Shown one piece after another: positions 18,068 to 25,975 of a DNA stretch of 64,000 nucleotides. The notes beneath the pieces are model-generated. The model had not been told where the DNA came from. It was given only the letters and a program-made list of their open reading frames with translations, and made no database searches. How positions within the stretch are numbered: position 1 is the first letter of the stretch; the number at the start of each line of letters is the position of its first letter. This stretch comes from JAMQPK01 sp963761975. GTDB taxonomy: Bacteria; Acidobacteriota; Vicinamibacteria; Vicinamibacterales; JAMQPK01. The stretch covers positions 1,488,001 to 1,552,000 of the forward strand of contig CAVXIR010000002.1 of assembly GCA_963761975.1 (NCBI GenBank), given 5' to 3'. A program made the position numbers and the translations under genes.

Positions 18068-19276
18068 TTAGCTGGTTACGTGGACAGATCGTGCGGCCTC
18101 GAATCGTTCGAGCACCGCCTGTCTGCGTATTCCACTCGTTGCGAGATATCGGCTGGTTGTGACGACGTTCGTGTGTCCGACCCAGTCGCTGACGTCGTGC
18201 AGCGAAACGCCTGGCGTCTCCAAAAGCCGCGAGGCGAACTCCCGTCTGAGATCATGAAAGTGCAAGCCAACGATCCCGGCCATGCGCCGGCATTCATCCC
18301 AATCTTCGCGAATCGACTCGCGCTTCTCCCCGATTTCGTCGCCGAATACGTATGAGCCAGCTCCAAACTCATTTCCGGAGGGATCGTGCTTCCTAGTCTC
18401 AAGCACTGCTCTCAGTCGCGAGGTAAGCGGAACCGCGCGTGCTTCATTCGTCTTCGTCTTGCCTGCCGGTAGCAGGATGATGTTCTCCTCGCGTTTAACT
18501 TGACCCCATTGGAGCGAGAGCAGTTCGCCGAGACGACAGCCTGTTTCAAGCGCCGCAACGATGATGGCCTTCAAATCGGGTGTCGCGTTTGCTAGAAGCT
18601 TCTCCTCCTCACCGGCTTCCAGCCGCCGCGATCGAGGCGCCTCGGCCGATGAGTTCAGCTTCACGACGGTCACGCCATGCCGCTTAAAGGGTGTCGATTC
18701 TGTATAGCCCTCGGCGATCGCCCATGAGAACAGATGCCGCAGTCGCGACAGCAGCCGATTTGTGCCGACCTCGCCGCCCTTCGCGCGCGGCTTGTGGACA
18801 CGCGACGCCTTCCTGAGTTCCTCGACGTCAGCCTTCGTGATCTCGGTAAGCGGACGTTCCTCGAATTTCACTTTGCCGAATGGTCCAGCGGGAATCTCGA
18901 TGTTACGCAGTCGCCGAACCATCAGCTCCATCATGACGCGACCACCTTCCCGGCGCGTCGGAATCCTGACGTGCTGCTCGAGGTAGATGTCGGCGAGACG
19001 ACCGAACGTCATCGGACCGGCTACAGTCTGTTCTACCAGCTGACCCGCAAATTTGCCCGATCGAATCTGACTACGAAAGTTGTCTCGGTACCCCTCAGCT
19101 TCGGTCTTGCCCATCACGTACTCGGGCGGCTTGCCTGCAGCCTCGTTCAGTTGGAATCGGTACTCGCGGCCTCGGAATTTATAGAAGAAGTGCCAGGGAT
19201 GACTGCACTTCGACCACTTCCTCCAGCCACATGGGCAGCGTTTCCGGATATTGTGGCAACGATGGGTATGTCTCAT
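18068..19276 (-). CDS. Tyrosine integrase of island 1
   Basis: 402 residues. The catalytic domain has TGCRLGELLSLQW (first Arg), KTKTNEARAVPL (Lys), FHDLRREFASR (HxxR), and DWVGHTNVVTTSRYLA (His and nucleophile Tyr), so all catalytic residues are present. The N-terminus has a cysteine cluster (CHNIRKRCPCGWRKWSKC) resembling a zinc knuckle, then an arm-binding region (FYKFRGREYRF). It presumably recombines the tRNA-Leu att site. It converges on hsdR with a 70-base gap that contains an inverted GAGAGG-type stem. Upstream, the repeat CGAATATGT at 19319 and 19346 could be a regulatory or arm site. Confidence 0.92.
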   Translation of the reverse strand: MRHTHRCHNIRKRCPCGWRKWSKCSHPWHFFYKFRGREYRFQLNEAAGKPPEYVMGKTEAEGYRDNFRSQIRSGKFAGQLVEQTVAGPMTFGRLADIYLEQHVRIPTRREGGRVMMELMVRRLRNIEIPAGPFGKVKFEERPLTEITKADVEELRKASRVHKPRAKGGEVGTNRLLSRLRHLFSWAIAEGYTESTPFKRHGVTVVKLNSSAEAPRSRRLEAGEEEKLLANATPDLKAIIVAALETGCRLGELLSLQWGQVKREENIILLPAGKTKTNEARAVPLTSRLRAVLETRKHDPSGNEFGAGSYVFGDEIGEKRESIREDWDECRRMAGIVGLHFHDLRREFASRLLETPGVSLHDVSDWVGHTNVVTTSRYLATSGIRRQAVLERFEAARSVHVTS

Positions 19277-19578
19277 GGCATCATCCGCACGCGCGATTCA
19301 ATTTCCAGTAAAACATGGCGAATATGTGGCGCACAATTTATCGTCCGAATATGTTTTAACCCTCTGAACGATCTGCGCCGCCATCTGAATCTCCCACAGT
19401 CAAAAGTCGCGCACGAGAGGGCTTCGGTTTGTCCTCGGAACTCACGGAGCGAGCCAGCGAAGGTATAGACCGCACCTAGATCGTCCGTGGCCTCCGGAGG
19501 CAAGTCGAAGGCGCCGTGTGACCCATCACGGGAGACGATCTCGATAGATGGTCGCTGGTATAGTGCAGACCGTCGCAC
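19273..19578 (-). CDS. Possible 101-residue protein before integrase
   Basis: An open frame of 101 codons whose TGA overlaps the integrase ATG (ATGA). The sequence is Arg- and Cys-containing with no recognisable motif, and there is no good ribosome-binding site at its first start. The overlap favours translation, but composition is unremarkable, so it may be only a 5' leader. The rest of the 19277-19650 gap holds the palindrome at 19572-19587. Confidence 0.25.
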   Translation of the reverse strand: MRRSALYQRPSIEIVSRDGSHGAFDLPPEATDDLGAVYTFAGSLREFRGQTEALSCATFDCGRFRWRRRSFRGLKHIRTINCAPHIRHVLLEIESRVRMMP

Positions 19579-19587
19579 GTGTGCGAC
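19572..19587. promoter_or_regulatory. GTCGCAC-GT-GTGCGAC palindrome
   Basis: A 7-bp inverted repeat with 2-base spacer lies about 300 bases upstream of the integrase start. The right half, extended to GTGTGCGACTT, matches the TGTGCGAC doublet at the island's left end. It may be an operator, or an arm site of the integrase or excisionase. Confidence 0.4.
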
Positions 19588-19650
19588 TTCAGTTGTTCGG
19601 AACTCCCGTCAGAACGGTGCAGGCTTGCGTTCCGCACTAGCTGCACACGC

Positions 19651-20751
19651 TAGTGGCTTGTAACTCACTGAAGTAGTACTGGTACGCTGTCGCGCTATAT
19701 GGCGCTGACACTGACATCTGCTGAACGAGCCGAACTCGAACGCCGCCTTCGTAGTCTCAAAATCCGCGCCGAGGACGCGCGGCGCGCACGGGTGATTCTG
19801 ATGCTGGCCGATGGCGCCTCGTACTCGATGATTGAAGCGACGGTGCCGTGTTACCGCGATTACATCAACCGATGGCGTCGGCGATTTGCGGCCAAGCGGC
19901 TCGAGGGTCTGCGTCCGCAGTATCGTGGCCAGCCGCCGACGGTACTGACACCGACGATGGAAGCGCGGATTCTCGAGAAGACGCGACAAGCGCCGCCGGA
20001 CGGCAGCACGCATTGGAGTACCCGTAAACTCGGACGACTGCTGCGGATTCATCACAATCTCGTCGGCAAAGCATGGCGACGCGCCGGGCTGCAGCCGCAT
20101 CGCTTCGAGCGCTACATGCAATCGGACGACCCCGACTTCGAGACGAAGGCGGCCGATGTGATTGGGCTGTACGTCGAATCCGCCCGATCATGCGGCGGTC
20201 TTCGCCATCGACGAGAAAACGGCCATTCAAGCGCTCGATCGCCTCGATCCCATCCTGCCCCTGTCGCCCGGGCGCGCGGAGCGCCACGGCTTCGAGTATC
20301 ACCGCCACGGCACGCTCTCGCTCCTCGCCGCGCTCGACACGCAATCCGGCGAAGTCCTCGGCCAGACGGTCGCCCGACACACGAGCGCGGCGTTTGTCGA
20401 CTTCCTCGGCGACATCGTGACGAGCCAGCCGAAACGGCGTGAGATTCATGTGATCGCCGACAACCTCTCCACGCACAAAACGCAGGCGGTGCGGACGTTC
20501 CTGTTGGACCATCCGCACGTGCACATCCACTTCACGCCGACGTATTCGTCGTGGCTCAACCAGGTCGAACTCTGGTTTGCCAAAATCGAACGCGATCTGC
20601 TCGCACGAGGCGTCTTTACATCCGTGGCCGACCTGGCACGCAAGATTCGTCGGTATATCAGGCATTACAACAAGACAGCGAAACCGGTCCGCTGGAGTTA
20701 TCGCTCTCCGGCGCATCGCATTAGTAGTACTTCAGCGAGTACAGTCCACTA
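19651..20751 (+). mobile_element. IS630-family element, copy 1
   Basis: About 1.1 kb bounded by TA dinucleotides. The left terminus (GTGGCTTGTAACTCACTGAA from 19653) is the imperfect inverse of the right terminus at 20720-20749 (reading GTGGACTGTACTCGCTGAAG on the minus strand). The TA at its right end is shared with the left end of copy 2. Relative to copy 2, the left end has one extra A and two substitutions. Confidence 0.88.
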
Positions 20752-20752
20752 G
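19699..20752 (+). pseudogene. IS630 transposase, frameshifted copy
   Basis: Identical to the intact copy 1.1 kb downstream except for one inserted C near 20173-20175 (GTACGTCGAATCC against GTACGTGAATCC). This splits the protein into an N-terminal part (first 158 residues in frame, then out of frame to 20442) and a C-terminal part in another frame. The first catalytic Asp lies just after the break, so neither part should be active unless translation shifts frame. Some IS630 relatives use programmed frameshifting, but the intact twin argues that this is a mutation. Confidence 0.85.
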
Positions 20753-21848
20753 TGGCTTGTACTCACTGAAGTAGGACCGGTACGCTGTCGCGCTATATGG
20801 CGCTGACACTGACATCTGCTGAACGAGCCGAACTCGAACGCCGCCTTCGTAGTCTCAAAATCCGCGCCGAGGACGCGCGGCGCGCACGGGTGATTCTGAT
20901 GCTGGCCGATGGCGCCTCGTACTCGATGATTGAAGCGACGGTGCCGTGTTACCGCGATTACATCAACCGATGGCGTCGGCGATTTGCGGCCAAGCGGCTC
21001 GAGGGTCTGCGTCCGCAGTATCGTGGCCAGCCGCCGACGGTACTGACACCGACGATGGAAGCGCGGATTCTCGAGAAGACGCGACAAGCGCCGCCGGACG
21101 GCAGCACGCATTGGAGTACCCGTAAACTCGGACGACTGCTGCGGATTCATCACAATCTCGTCGGCAAAGCATGGCGACGCGCCGGGCTGCAGCCGCATCG
21201 CTTCGAGCGCTACATGCAATCGGACGACCCCGACTTCGAGACGAAGGCGGCCGATGTGATTGGGCTGTACGTGAATCCGCCCGATCATGCGGCGGTCTTC
21301 GCCATCGACGAGAAAACGGCCATTCAAGCGCTCGATCGCCTCGATCCCATCCTGCCCCTGTCGCCCGGGCGCGCGGAGCGCCACGGCTTCGAGTATCACC
21401 GCCACGGCACGCTCTCGCTCCTCGCCGCGCTCGACACGCAATCCGGCGAAGTCCTCGGCCAGACGGTCGCCCGACACACGAGCGCGGCGTTTGTCGACTT
21501 CCTCGGCGACATCGTGACGAGCCAGCCGAAACGGCGTGAGATTCATGTGATCGCCGACAACCTCTCCACGCACAAAACGCAGGCGGTGCGGACGTTCCTG
21601 TTGGACCATCCGCACGTGCACATCCACTTCACGCCGACGTATTCGTCGTGGCTCAACCAGGTCGAACTCTGGTTTGCCAAAATCGAACGCGATCTGCTCG
21701 CACGAGGCGTCTTTACATCCGTGGCCGACCTGGCACGCAAGATTCGTCGGTATATCAGGCATTACAACAAGACAGCGAAACCGGTCCGCTGGAGTTATCG
21801 CTCTCCGGCGCATCGCATTAGTAGTACTTCAGCGAGTACAGTCCACTA
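20750..21848 (+). mobile_element. IS630-family element, copy 2 (intact)
   Basis: Directly follows copy 1 in the same orientation with a shared TA at 20750-20751, and ends in TA at 21847-21848. IS630/Tc1-type elements insert into TA and duplicate it. The array TA-IS-TA-IS-TA is a head-to-tail dimer. The flanking sequences are CACACGC on the left and GTGAGGCC on the right. Confidence 0.9.
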
Positions 21849-21849
21849 G
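20797..21849 (+). CDS. IS630 family transposase
   Basis: 350 residues, full length. An N-terminal helix-turn-helix region (residues 1-120, with EARILEKTRQAPPDGSTHWS) precedes the DDE domain: AVFAIDEKT (first Asp), HVIADNLSTHK (second Asp), and SSWLNQVELWFAKIERD (Glu). The stop codon TAG is formed by the last TA of the element plus the first flanking G, so translation ends exactly at the element boundary. This copy could mobilise both elements and any small derivative with the same ends. Confidence 0.93.
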   Translation: MALTLTSAERAELERRLRSLKIRAEDARRARVILMLADGASYSMIEATVPCYRDYINRWRRRFAAKRLEGLRPQYRGQPPTVLTPTMEARILEKTRQAPPDGSTHWSTRKLGRLLRIHHNLVGKAWRRAGLQPHRFERYMQSDDPDFETKAADVIGLYVNPPDHAAVFAIDEKTAIQALDRLDPILPLSPGRAERHGFEYHRHGTLSLLAALDTQSGEVLGQTVARHTSAAFVDFLGDIVTSQPKRREIHVIADNLSTHKTQAVRTFLLDHPHVHIHFTPTYSSWLNQVELWFAKIERDLLARGVFTSVADLARKIRRYIRHYNKTAKPVRWSYRSPAHRISSTSASTVH

Positions 21850-21870
21850 TGAGGCCATCGCCCCTGTTTG

Positions 21871-21915
21871 GCCTCGCGCCTGCGGCGCTCGGCGCCTCGC
21901 GCCTCCGGCGCTCGG
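21871..21915 (+). repeat. 22-bp imperfect direct repeat, GC-rich
   Basis: GCCTCGCGCCTGCGGCGCTC (plus GG) at 21871-21892 is repeated at 21894-21915 with one mismatch. A short hairpin GTCCGCTTCGCGGAC follows near 21929. The whole 21849-22197 stretch has no credible gene; the right part carries the TGTAG repeats listed next. Confidence 0.6.
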
Positions 21916-22031
21916 CTGCCGGCGCGCAGCCGTCCGCTTCGCGGACTGTCTGCGACGCCGGCGCCCGTACCCGCGCACAATCCCGTGCAGTGTGACGTGC
22001 ACACGCCCGATACAAGCCCGGCCGTCGAGGG

Positions 22032-22193
22032 TGTAGGACGTGTAGGGCGAGAGGGCCATACGGCACCCGGATATGTCGGCTCACACGATGTAGTCCACAT
22101 ATATTCCCTGGCCTACACGGTCTACACGAACGAACTTTCAATGCGGGCGCACCGTGGGCGATGGAATGTACCAGCGTCTACACGATTACTACA
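22032..22193. repeat. TGTAG/CTACA iteron-like cluster (candidate origin)
   Basis: Seven copies of TGTAG (or its complement) occur in about 160 bp: plus-strand at 22032, 22041 and 22089, and minus-strand at 22113, 22122, 22178 and 22189. Several sit in the longer words GTGTAGG or CTACACG, with 9- or 11-bp spacing. They lie immediately downstream of a P4-type primase/helicase gene, in a GC-rich hairpin region next to AT-richer DNA. Satellite elements with such primases replicate from iteron clusters close to that gene, so this may be the origin. Confidence 0.4.
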
Positions 22194-22197
22194 CTCA

Positions 22198-23631
22198 TCA
22201 TCCGAGCGGCCGTGTCCGTCGTAGTACAAGACCCAGATACTGAATTCCTTGATTCGTCCTTTTCCAGTCCCATCGTTCCTTCATCCGTGTACCGAATGCC
22301 GTGGGATCCAAACGGTCTCCTATCGACACACCGTTCTCCGTCGCCCACGTCTTGTAGCGCTGATATAGATCCTTTGCTCGAACCGTGTCCTCCGACGTTC
22401 CAAGTTCCGTACATTCGACCAGGAATCCCGCTAGAGGGTCTGACTCTTGTCGGTATCTATCAGTCGCCTCCTGCACAGCGGGCGGAGTTGTGAGTCCGTC
22501 CCTGAGATATGCGACGCTCCCATTGACGATCCACCGAAGGATCCCGGGGGCTTCAGTGCGTAGCCGATCCTTGAGTGTCGGGTCAGGTTTGAACTGACGG
22601 CGCAATTCGATCAATCTGACCCGCCGCCACATTCCATACGAATCATCCCGAATCCGCGGCCGCTCATTGAATGTCAACCACAATTTGCATTCCGGTTGGA
22701 ACTGACTGAACTCCGCGTAAAGTCGGCGGGCGGTTAATGTATCGCCACCAGTGACTTGCTTGATCCTCGCTTCGTTGAGTCGCGTACCGCCGGCGGCACC
22801 GGCCTCGCTCAAAGCGATCACGAATCGACGACCGGCCAACGATGCAAGGTCATTTGGGATGCCATAGCGGTTACCATGATCGAAGGTGCTCGAGGGAGCT
22901 GACCACGCGTAGTCGCCCATCACGTAGGCAATGGTTTCCACGAATGTGGACTTACCATTAGATCCCGGACCGAACAACATCCAACACGCTTGCTCCTCAT
23001 TCAAACCAGTGATCGAATAACCAACCGCGCGCTGGAGATACTCTGCGAGGACTTGATCCTCTTCGCACATGTCAAGCACAGCTTGAATCCAGACTGGGCA
23101 TTCGGCGCCCTGCTCACCAGCATTGACATAGGGAGGTCGGACCGACAAGGTGATTCTGTCAGCTGGTTTGCCTTGTCGGAGGGTCCCTGTTCTCAGATCG
23201 ATGACGCCGTTCGGCGCGGCAACAACGAGAGGGTCCGGATCCCATCCACCGCCAGCATGAGTCACCGGAGGTTGCTGCTTAGCAATCTGTAGAATGCCTT
23301 CAATTCCACTTCCACTTGCTAACGTTCTAACAAACCTACCGACCCGCTTGAGCTTCTTATAAGCCGAGACGTACTTCATCGCTTCGCGAACCTGGGCGAT
23401 AACAAGGCGTGGAGCCATACCGTCGACGTCCGGATACCAGCGAGTGACTTCAAAATATAAGAACTGTCTGCGTTGATGGTCATACTTGAGCATCTCCCCG
23501 TGCCGTTGGACGAAGATTTCCGCAAACTCGAGCCGCGTCGGCGGCTCGAGCTTCTTGAGGAGATTCATGAGGTCTGGTCTAGGAGGCTCAGGTCTGCGAC
23601 GTGGGGCTTTGATACCTCTAGGCCTTCTCAC
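22198..23631 (-). CDS. P4-family primase/SF3 helicase
   Basis: 477 residues from GTG 23631 (GGGAGA eight bases upstream); an internal ATG at 23568 has no such site. A D5_N-like region (about 130-210, with GVIDLRTGTL) precedes the SF3 helicase: Walker A GPGSNGKS (221-228) and the motif C line LWLTFNERPRIRDD. A winged-helix C-terminus (about 400-477) probably binds the origin. The family unwinds DNA to replicate phage satellites and integrative plasmids. A primase domain at the N-terminus is reduced or missing compared with P4 alpha protein (777 residues). It is the last gene of a five-gene overlapping operon on this strand. Confidence 0.88.
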   Translation of the reverse strand: MRRPRGIKAPRRRPEPPRPDLMNLLKKLEPPTRLEFAEIFVQRHGEMLKYDHQRRQFLYFEVTRWYPDVDGMAPRLVIAQVREAMKYVSAYKKLKRVGRFVRTLASGSGIEGILQIAKQQPPVTHAGGGWDPDPLVVAAPNGVIDLRTGTLRQGKPADRITLSVRPPYVNAGEQGAECPVWIQAVLDMCEEDQVLAEYLQRAVGYSITGLNEEQACWMLFGPGSNGKSTFVETIAYVMGDYAWSAPSSTFDHGNRYGIPNDLASLAGRRFVIALSEAGAAGGTRLNEARIKQVTGGDTLTARRLYAEFSQFQPECKLWLTFNERPRIRDDSYGMWRRVRLIELRRQFKPDPTLKDRLRTEAPGILRWIVNGSVAYLRDGLTTPPAVQEATDRYRQESDPLAGFLVECTELGTSEDTVRAKDLYQRYKTWATENGVSIGDRLDPTAFGTRMKERWDWKRTNQGIQYLGLVLRRTRPLG

Positions 23632-24097
23632 GCACGTCTCCCACGAGCGTCGCCAGGTCTATGAGCGGCAGTTCATCGAGCGGCGGCCAACTCGCTACCA
23701 CCCTCGAGGCTGCCCATGGCACCCAGAGTCCTTTTCCTTGACCGAGGATGTTTATGCCGATTCGATGCAGTCGTCTAAGTACGCCTCGACCGATCTGCGT
23801 CTTCCAATCACTTGGAGCGCGGTAGAACGCTGCAGAAGACTCTATGGCAAGTGAGGCGGGTGACGCGGGAAGCCGCTGTAGTTTCAACAATCCTTCAGGA
23901 ATCGAGCAGGAGACGACGATTATGTCGTTTCGAAGCAAGCCCAAACGGAACCCCCCGACATAGAGCGTGACTCTGAAGCCGTCAGACATGAGCCTACGCA
24001 GGATGGCAAATCTCTCGAGTACCAGACTTTGCTTAGTTTCCCCCGGGTATTCACTTAACTCGGCATATGACGAAAATATCGCCGTTGTTCGTTTCAT
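23618..24097 (-). CDS. Hypothetical protein, paralogue of 24300-24701
   Basis: 159 residues from ATG 24097, whose TGATG overlaps the upstream stop; a GTG one codon earlier is also possible. It shares a pattern with the 133-residue protein upstream: a DGF near the start, AFYRA followed by D, GxGxLxRxxRxG, a PW, and WPPLDELPLI near the end. Overall it looks like a small alpha/beta domain without catalytic motif. No family recognised. It overlaps the primase gene by 14 bases, which suggests a replication- or regulation-linked role. Confidence 0.65.
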   Translation of the reverse strand: MKRTTAIFSSYAELSEYPGETKQSLVLERFAILRRLMSDGFRVTLYVGGFRLGLLRNDIIVVSCSIPEGLLKLQRLPASPASLAIESSAAFYRAPSDWKTQIGRGVLRRLHRIGINILGQGKGLWVPWAASRVVASWPPLDELPLIDLATLVGDVREKA

Positions 24098-24312
24098 CAC
24101 CGTCCACCCCCTTCCTCAGATAGCGCCGTCGTGTGCTCCTCGGCGAGCCAGCGCCGAATTGCGTCTTCCTGGCACTCCAAGCGAACCAGTGCCTGCTTGG
24201 CATTCAATTCCTTCATGAGTTTGTAGTCCTCGCATTCTTCCGTTCTAACTGCCGGCGGCCTTGCCTCGCCGCGCCCATCTTTCGGTGTCGAGTGGCCACT
24301 TAGCACAACCAC
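24097..24312 (-). CDS. Small hypothetical protein in replication operon
   Basis: About 71 residues if started at GTG 24312 (or 69 from GTG 24306), overlapping the end of the upstream gene by a few bases and the start of the next by TGATG. The C-terminal half (EDYKLMKELNAKQALVRLE) is helical and charged. The frame is open further upstream to 24405 but overlaps the neighbour there. The tight coupling at both ends favours a real gene. Confidence 0.45.
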   Translation of the reverse strand: MVVLSGHSTPKDGRGEARPPAVRTEECEDYKLMKELNAKQALVRLECQEDAIRRWLAEEHTTALSEEGGGR

Positions 24313-24701
24313 TCTGATTGAAAGATGGGAAGTGCTTCGATCGGCGGCCATTGGCAGATCGCCAGTGCCTCGACCCAAGGGATGGAAATTACAGCACCCG
24401 GGCATGACAACTTGACACCGAGACGTGTGGCGCGGTTGAGCCAGCCCTGTCCCATCGTGAGACGAAGATCAGCAGCCGCGCGATAGAACGCGTATTGCTT
24501 AATTTCCCCGACCACGGCGGGTGAGTACACGCGTCGCCTGTTGAACCATTCACCAGCTTCGGGAGTCGTGCACCGCACCGCAATGACATCGGGACGATGG
24601 AGAATCAGTTGCAGGGTGAGGGTGTCCGCGATGACCCCAAATCCATCGTCAACCAGTCTGGCAATGACGTCCGCACTCGCGTGCTGTGGGATCGCATTCA
24701 T
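24300..24701 (-). CDS. Hypothetical protein, paralogue of 23618-24097
   Basis: 133 residues. It shares with its downstream paralogue DGFGVIA, AFYRAAADLR, GQGWLNRATRLGVKL, ISIPWVEA and QWPPIEALPIF. Both may derive from one duplicated gene with a spacer gene between. The start overlaps the stop of the excisionase-like gene (24698-24701, ATGA). No known family; perhaps a recurring accessory of this class of satellite. Confidence 0.65.
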   Translation of the reverse strand: MNAIPQHASADVIARLVDDGFGVIADTLTLQLILHRPDVIAVRCTTPEAGEWFNRRRVYSPAVVGEIKQYAFYRAAADLRLTMGQGWLNRATRLGVKLSCPGAVISIPWVEALAICQWPPIEALPIFQSEWLC

Positions 24702-24895
24702 CGGACGATCCTCGTAGTGTCGACTGTTGCACCAGTTAAATAGTCATCGAGCCATTCCTCGCGAAATCGCCAGACACGTCCTCGATTGACCTTGACCGCT
24801 CGTAAGCGCCCTTGCCGAGCGGCGCGATAAATAGTGGGAAGTGAAGTAGCTGTGTATGAGGCGGCCTCTATTGCTGTAATCCAACGTCCTCGCAT
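24698..24895 (-). CDS. Excisionase/AlpA-like helix-turn-helix protein
   Basis: 65 residues from ATG 24895, which has GGAGG six bases upstream; a TTG four codons earlier lies in the ribosome-binding site itself. It is a MerR-like winged helix: WITAIEAASYTATSLPTIYRA and GRVWRFREEWLDDYL are the two halves of the 'excisionase family' fold. Such proteins guide excision by the integrase or activate it (AlpA in P4-like elements). It heads the minus-strand operon that ends with the primase. The divergent 110-bp gap to 25006 should hold the promoters for both directions. Confidence 0.82.
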   Translation of the reverse strand: MRGRWITAIEAASYTATSLPTIYRAARQGRLRAVKVNRGRVWRFREEWLDDYLTGATVDTTRIVR

Positions 24896-25005
24896 AATTC
24901 CCTCCAATCAAGGTCCGACGCAACGTCAGTATGGGTGTATTAAAACGGAGGGGCGCCTTGACGCAGGTTACTTAAGCGACGACACTCGGAGGCACTAACT
25001 AACCG

Positions 25006-25566
25006 ATGAAACAGCAAACCGTGATATTGGAGCTTCAGCGCGCGTACAGCCAGCTCTTCTATGCGCAAGACACAATTCCGGAGGCGCGAAAGCTGCTCGA
25101 GAGAGTCACACAGCTGATAACGCTAAATCGTCTACCAGACAGGGCCATACTCGACGAGCTGACGGCAGAGACAAGGCGCATCTGCTTTCAACCCGCTGAG
25201 ACAAGTGCTGCAATAGCCCAGCTAGGCGCTATCGCCGATATGAAACTCCCAATCGGTCGGCCACCGTTCAGAGTAAAAGAAGTTGTAGGAGATTGGGCGG
25301 AAGCAAATGCAAATGCTCGTTTTGTAGTTGATCGTATAAAACACTATCTCACTAACTGTCCGGAGGGTGTAACGCATCGCGAAGGTGTCGGCGACGCACA
25401 AGCGCTGAGCTCGTTGGATCGTGCGATTGGACTGCTTAACAAACGAGCTGGTCATCTGATGGCGTCGAAGGCGGCACAACGACTGCGCGCCTTCACTGGT
25501 CGGCTCGAAACTGTGCGGGACAACTTAGAGTTCTGGCTACAGCATGAAAGTGGACGATTCGATTGA
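25006..25566 (+). CDS. Hypothetical helical protein
   Basis: 186 residues, almost entirely helical, beginning KQQTVILELQRAYSQLFYAQ and ending RDNLEFWLQHESGRFD. It contains two Cys and no membrane segment. The sequence has lower GC at third positions than the core genes. It starts divergently from the excisionase operon and overlaps the next gene by 23 bases. No family recognised. Confidence 0.6.
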   Translation: MKQQTVILELQRAYSQLFYAQDTIPEARKLLERVTQLITLNRLPDRAILDELTAETRRICFQPAETSAAIAQLGAIADMKLPIGRPPFRVKEVVGDWAEANANARFVVDRIKHYLTNCPEGVTHREGVGDAQALSSLDRAIGLLNKRAGHLMASKAAQRLRAFTGRLETVRDNLEFWLQHESGRFD

Positions 25567-25921
25567 GCCGGAGCACGAGCTCATAGACGCCGTTCAGGAT
25601 CATCTAGTTGTGACTACATCTAAAACCTGGGACCGAGATCTGGCGGCGCTCGTGACGGCACTTGCAGAATCCAAACATAGATCTGGAATCAAAGTGAGCG
25701 GCCTGAAGCAGCGACGCAGGGAGTTGGGTTCTCGTCGCCGCAAGCCAGCTCAGACCATGGCGGAGATTCCTCTCACCAGAGCTGCTCACGCACCCTGGAT
25801 TCAAAAGACACGATCAAGGCGAGCACCTCGCGCCAACACCGACGTACCTGCTACGAAGACGCGGCAACAGTCGACGCGACGTAAACGTCGCGGAAGCTCG
25901 AGGCGATTGCGCAAGAAGTAG
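25544..25921 (+). CDS. Small protein with highly basic tail
   Basis: 125 residues. The first 50 are mixed and acidic (VDDSIEPEHELIDAVQDHL); the rest is very rich in Arg/Lys/Ser, ending RRKRRGSSRRLRKK, which suggests nucleic-acid binding. It overlaps the preceding gene and converges on the next. A GC-poor run with poly-T on the plus strand (25940-25948) after the stop could help termination. No homologue recognised. Confidence 0.5.
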   Translation: MKVDDSIEPEHELIDAVQDHLVVTTSKTWDRDLAALVTALAESKHRSGIKVSGLKQRRRELGSRRRKPAQTMAEIPLTRAAHAPWIQKTRSRRAPRANTDVPATKTRQQSTRRKRRGSSRRLRKK

Positions 25922-25975
25922 CTTCTGTTGCGCTCCGGTCCTTTTTTGATAATGGTGTTCGGTTGAAACAACCGC

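Noticed and set aside
20160..20180. Programmed frameshifting of IS630 copy 1
   Set aside because: There is no slippery heptamer at the break, and the neighbouring copy encodes the full protein in one frame.
21818..22141. Several overlapping open frames in the GC-rich gap after the IS dimer
   Set aside because: They are Ala/Arg/Gly-rich by composition, present on both strands, and start inside the IS end.
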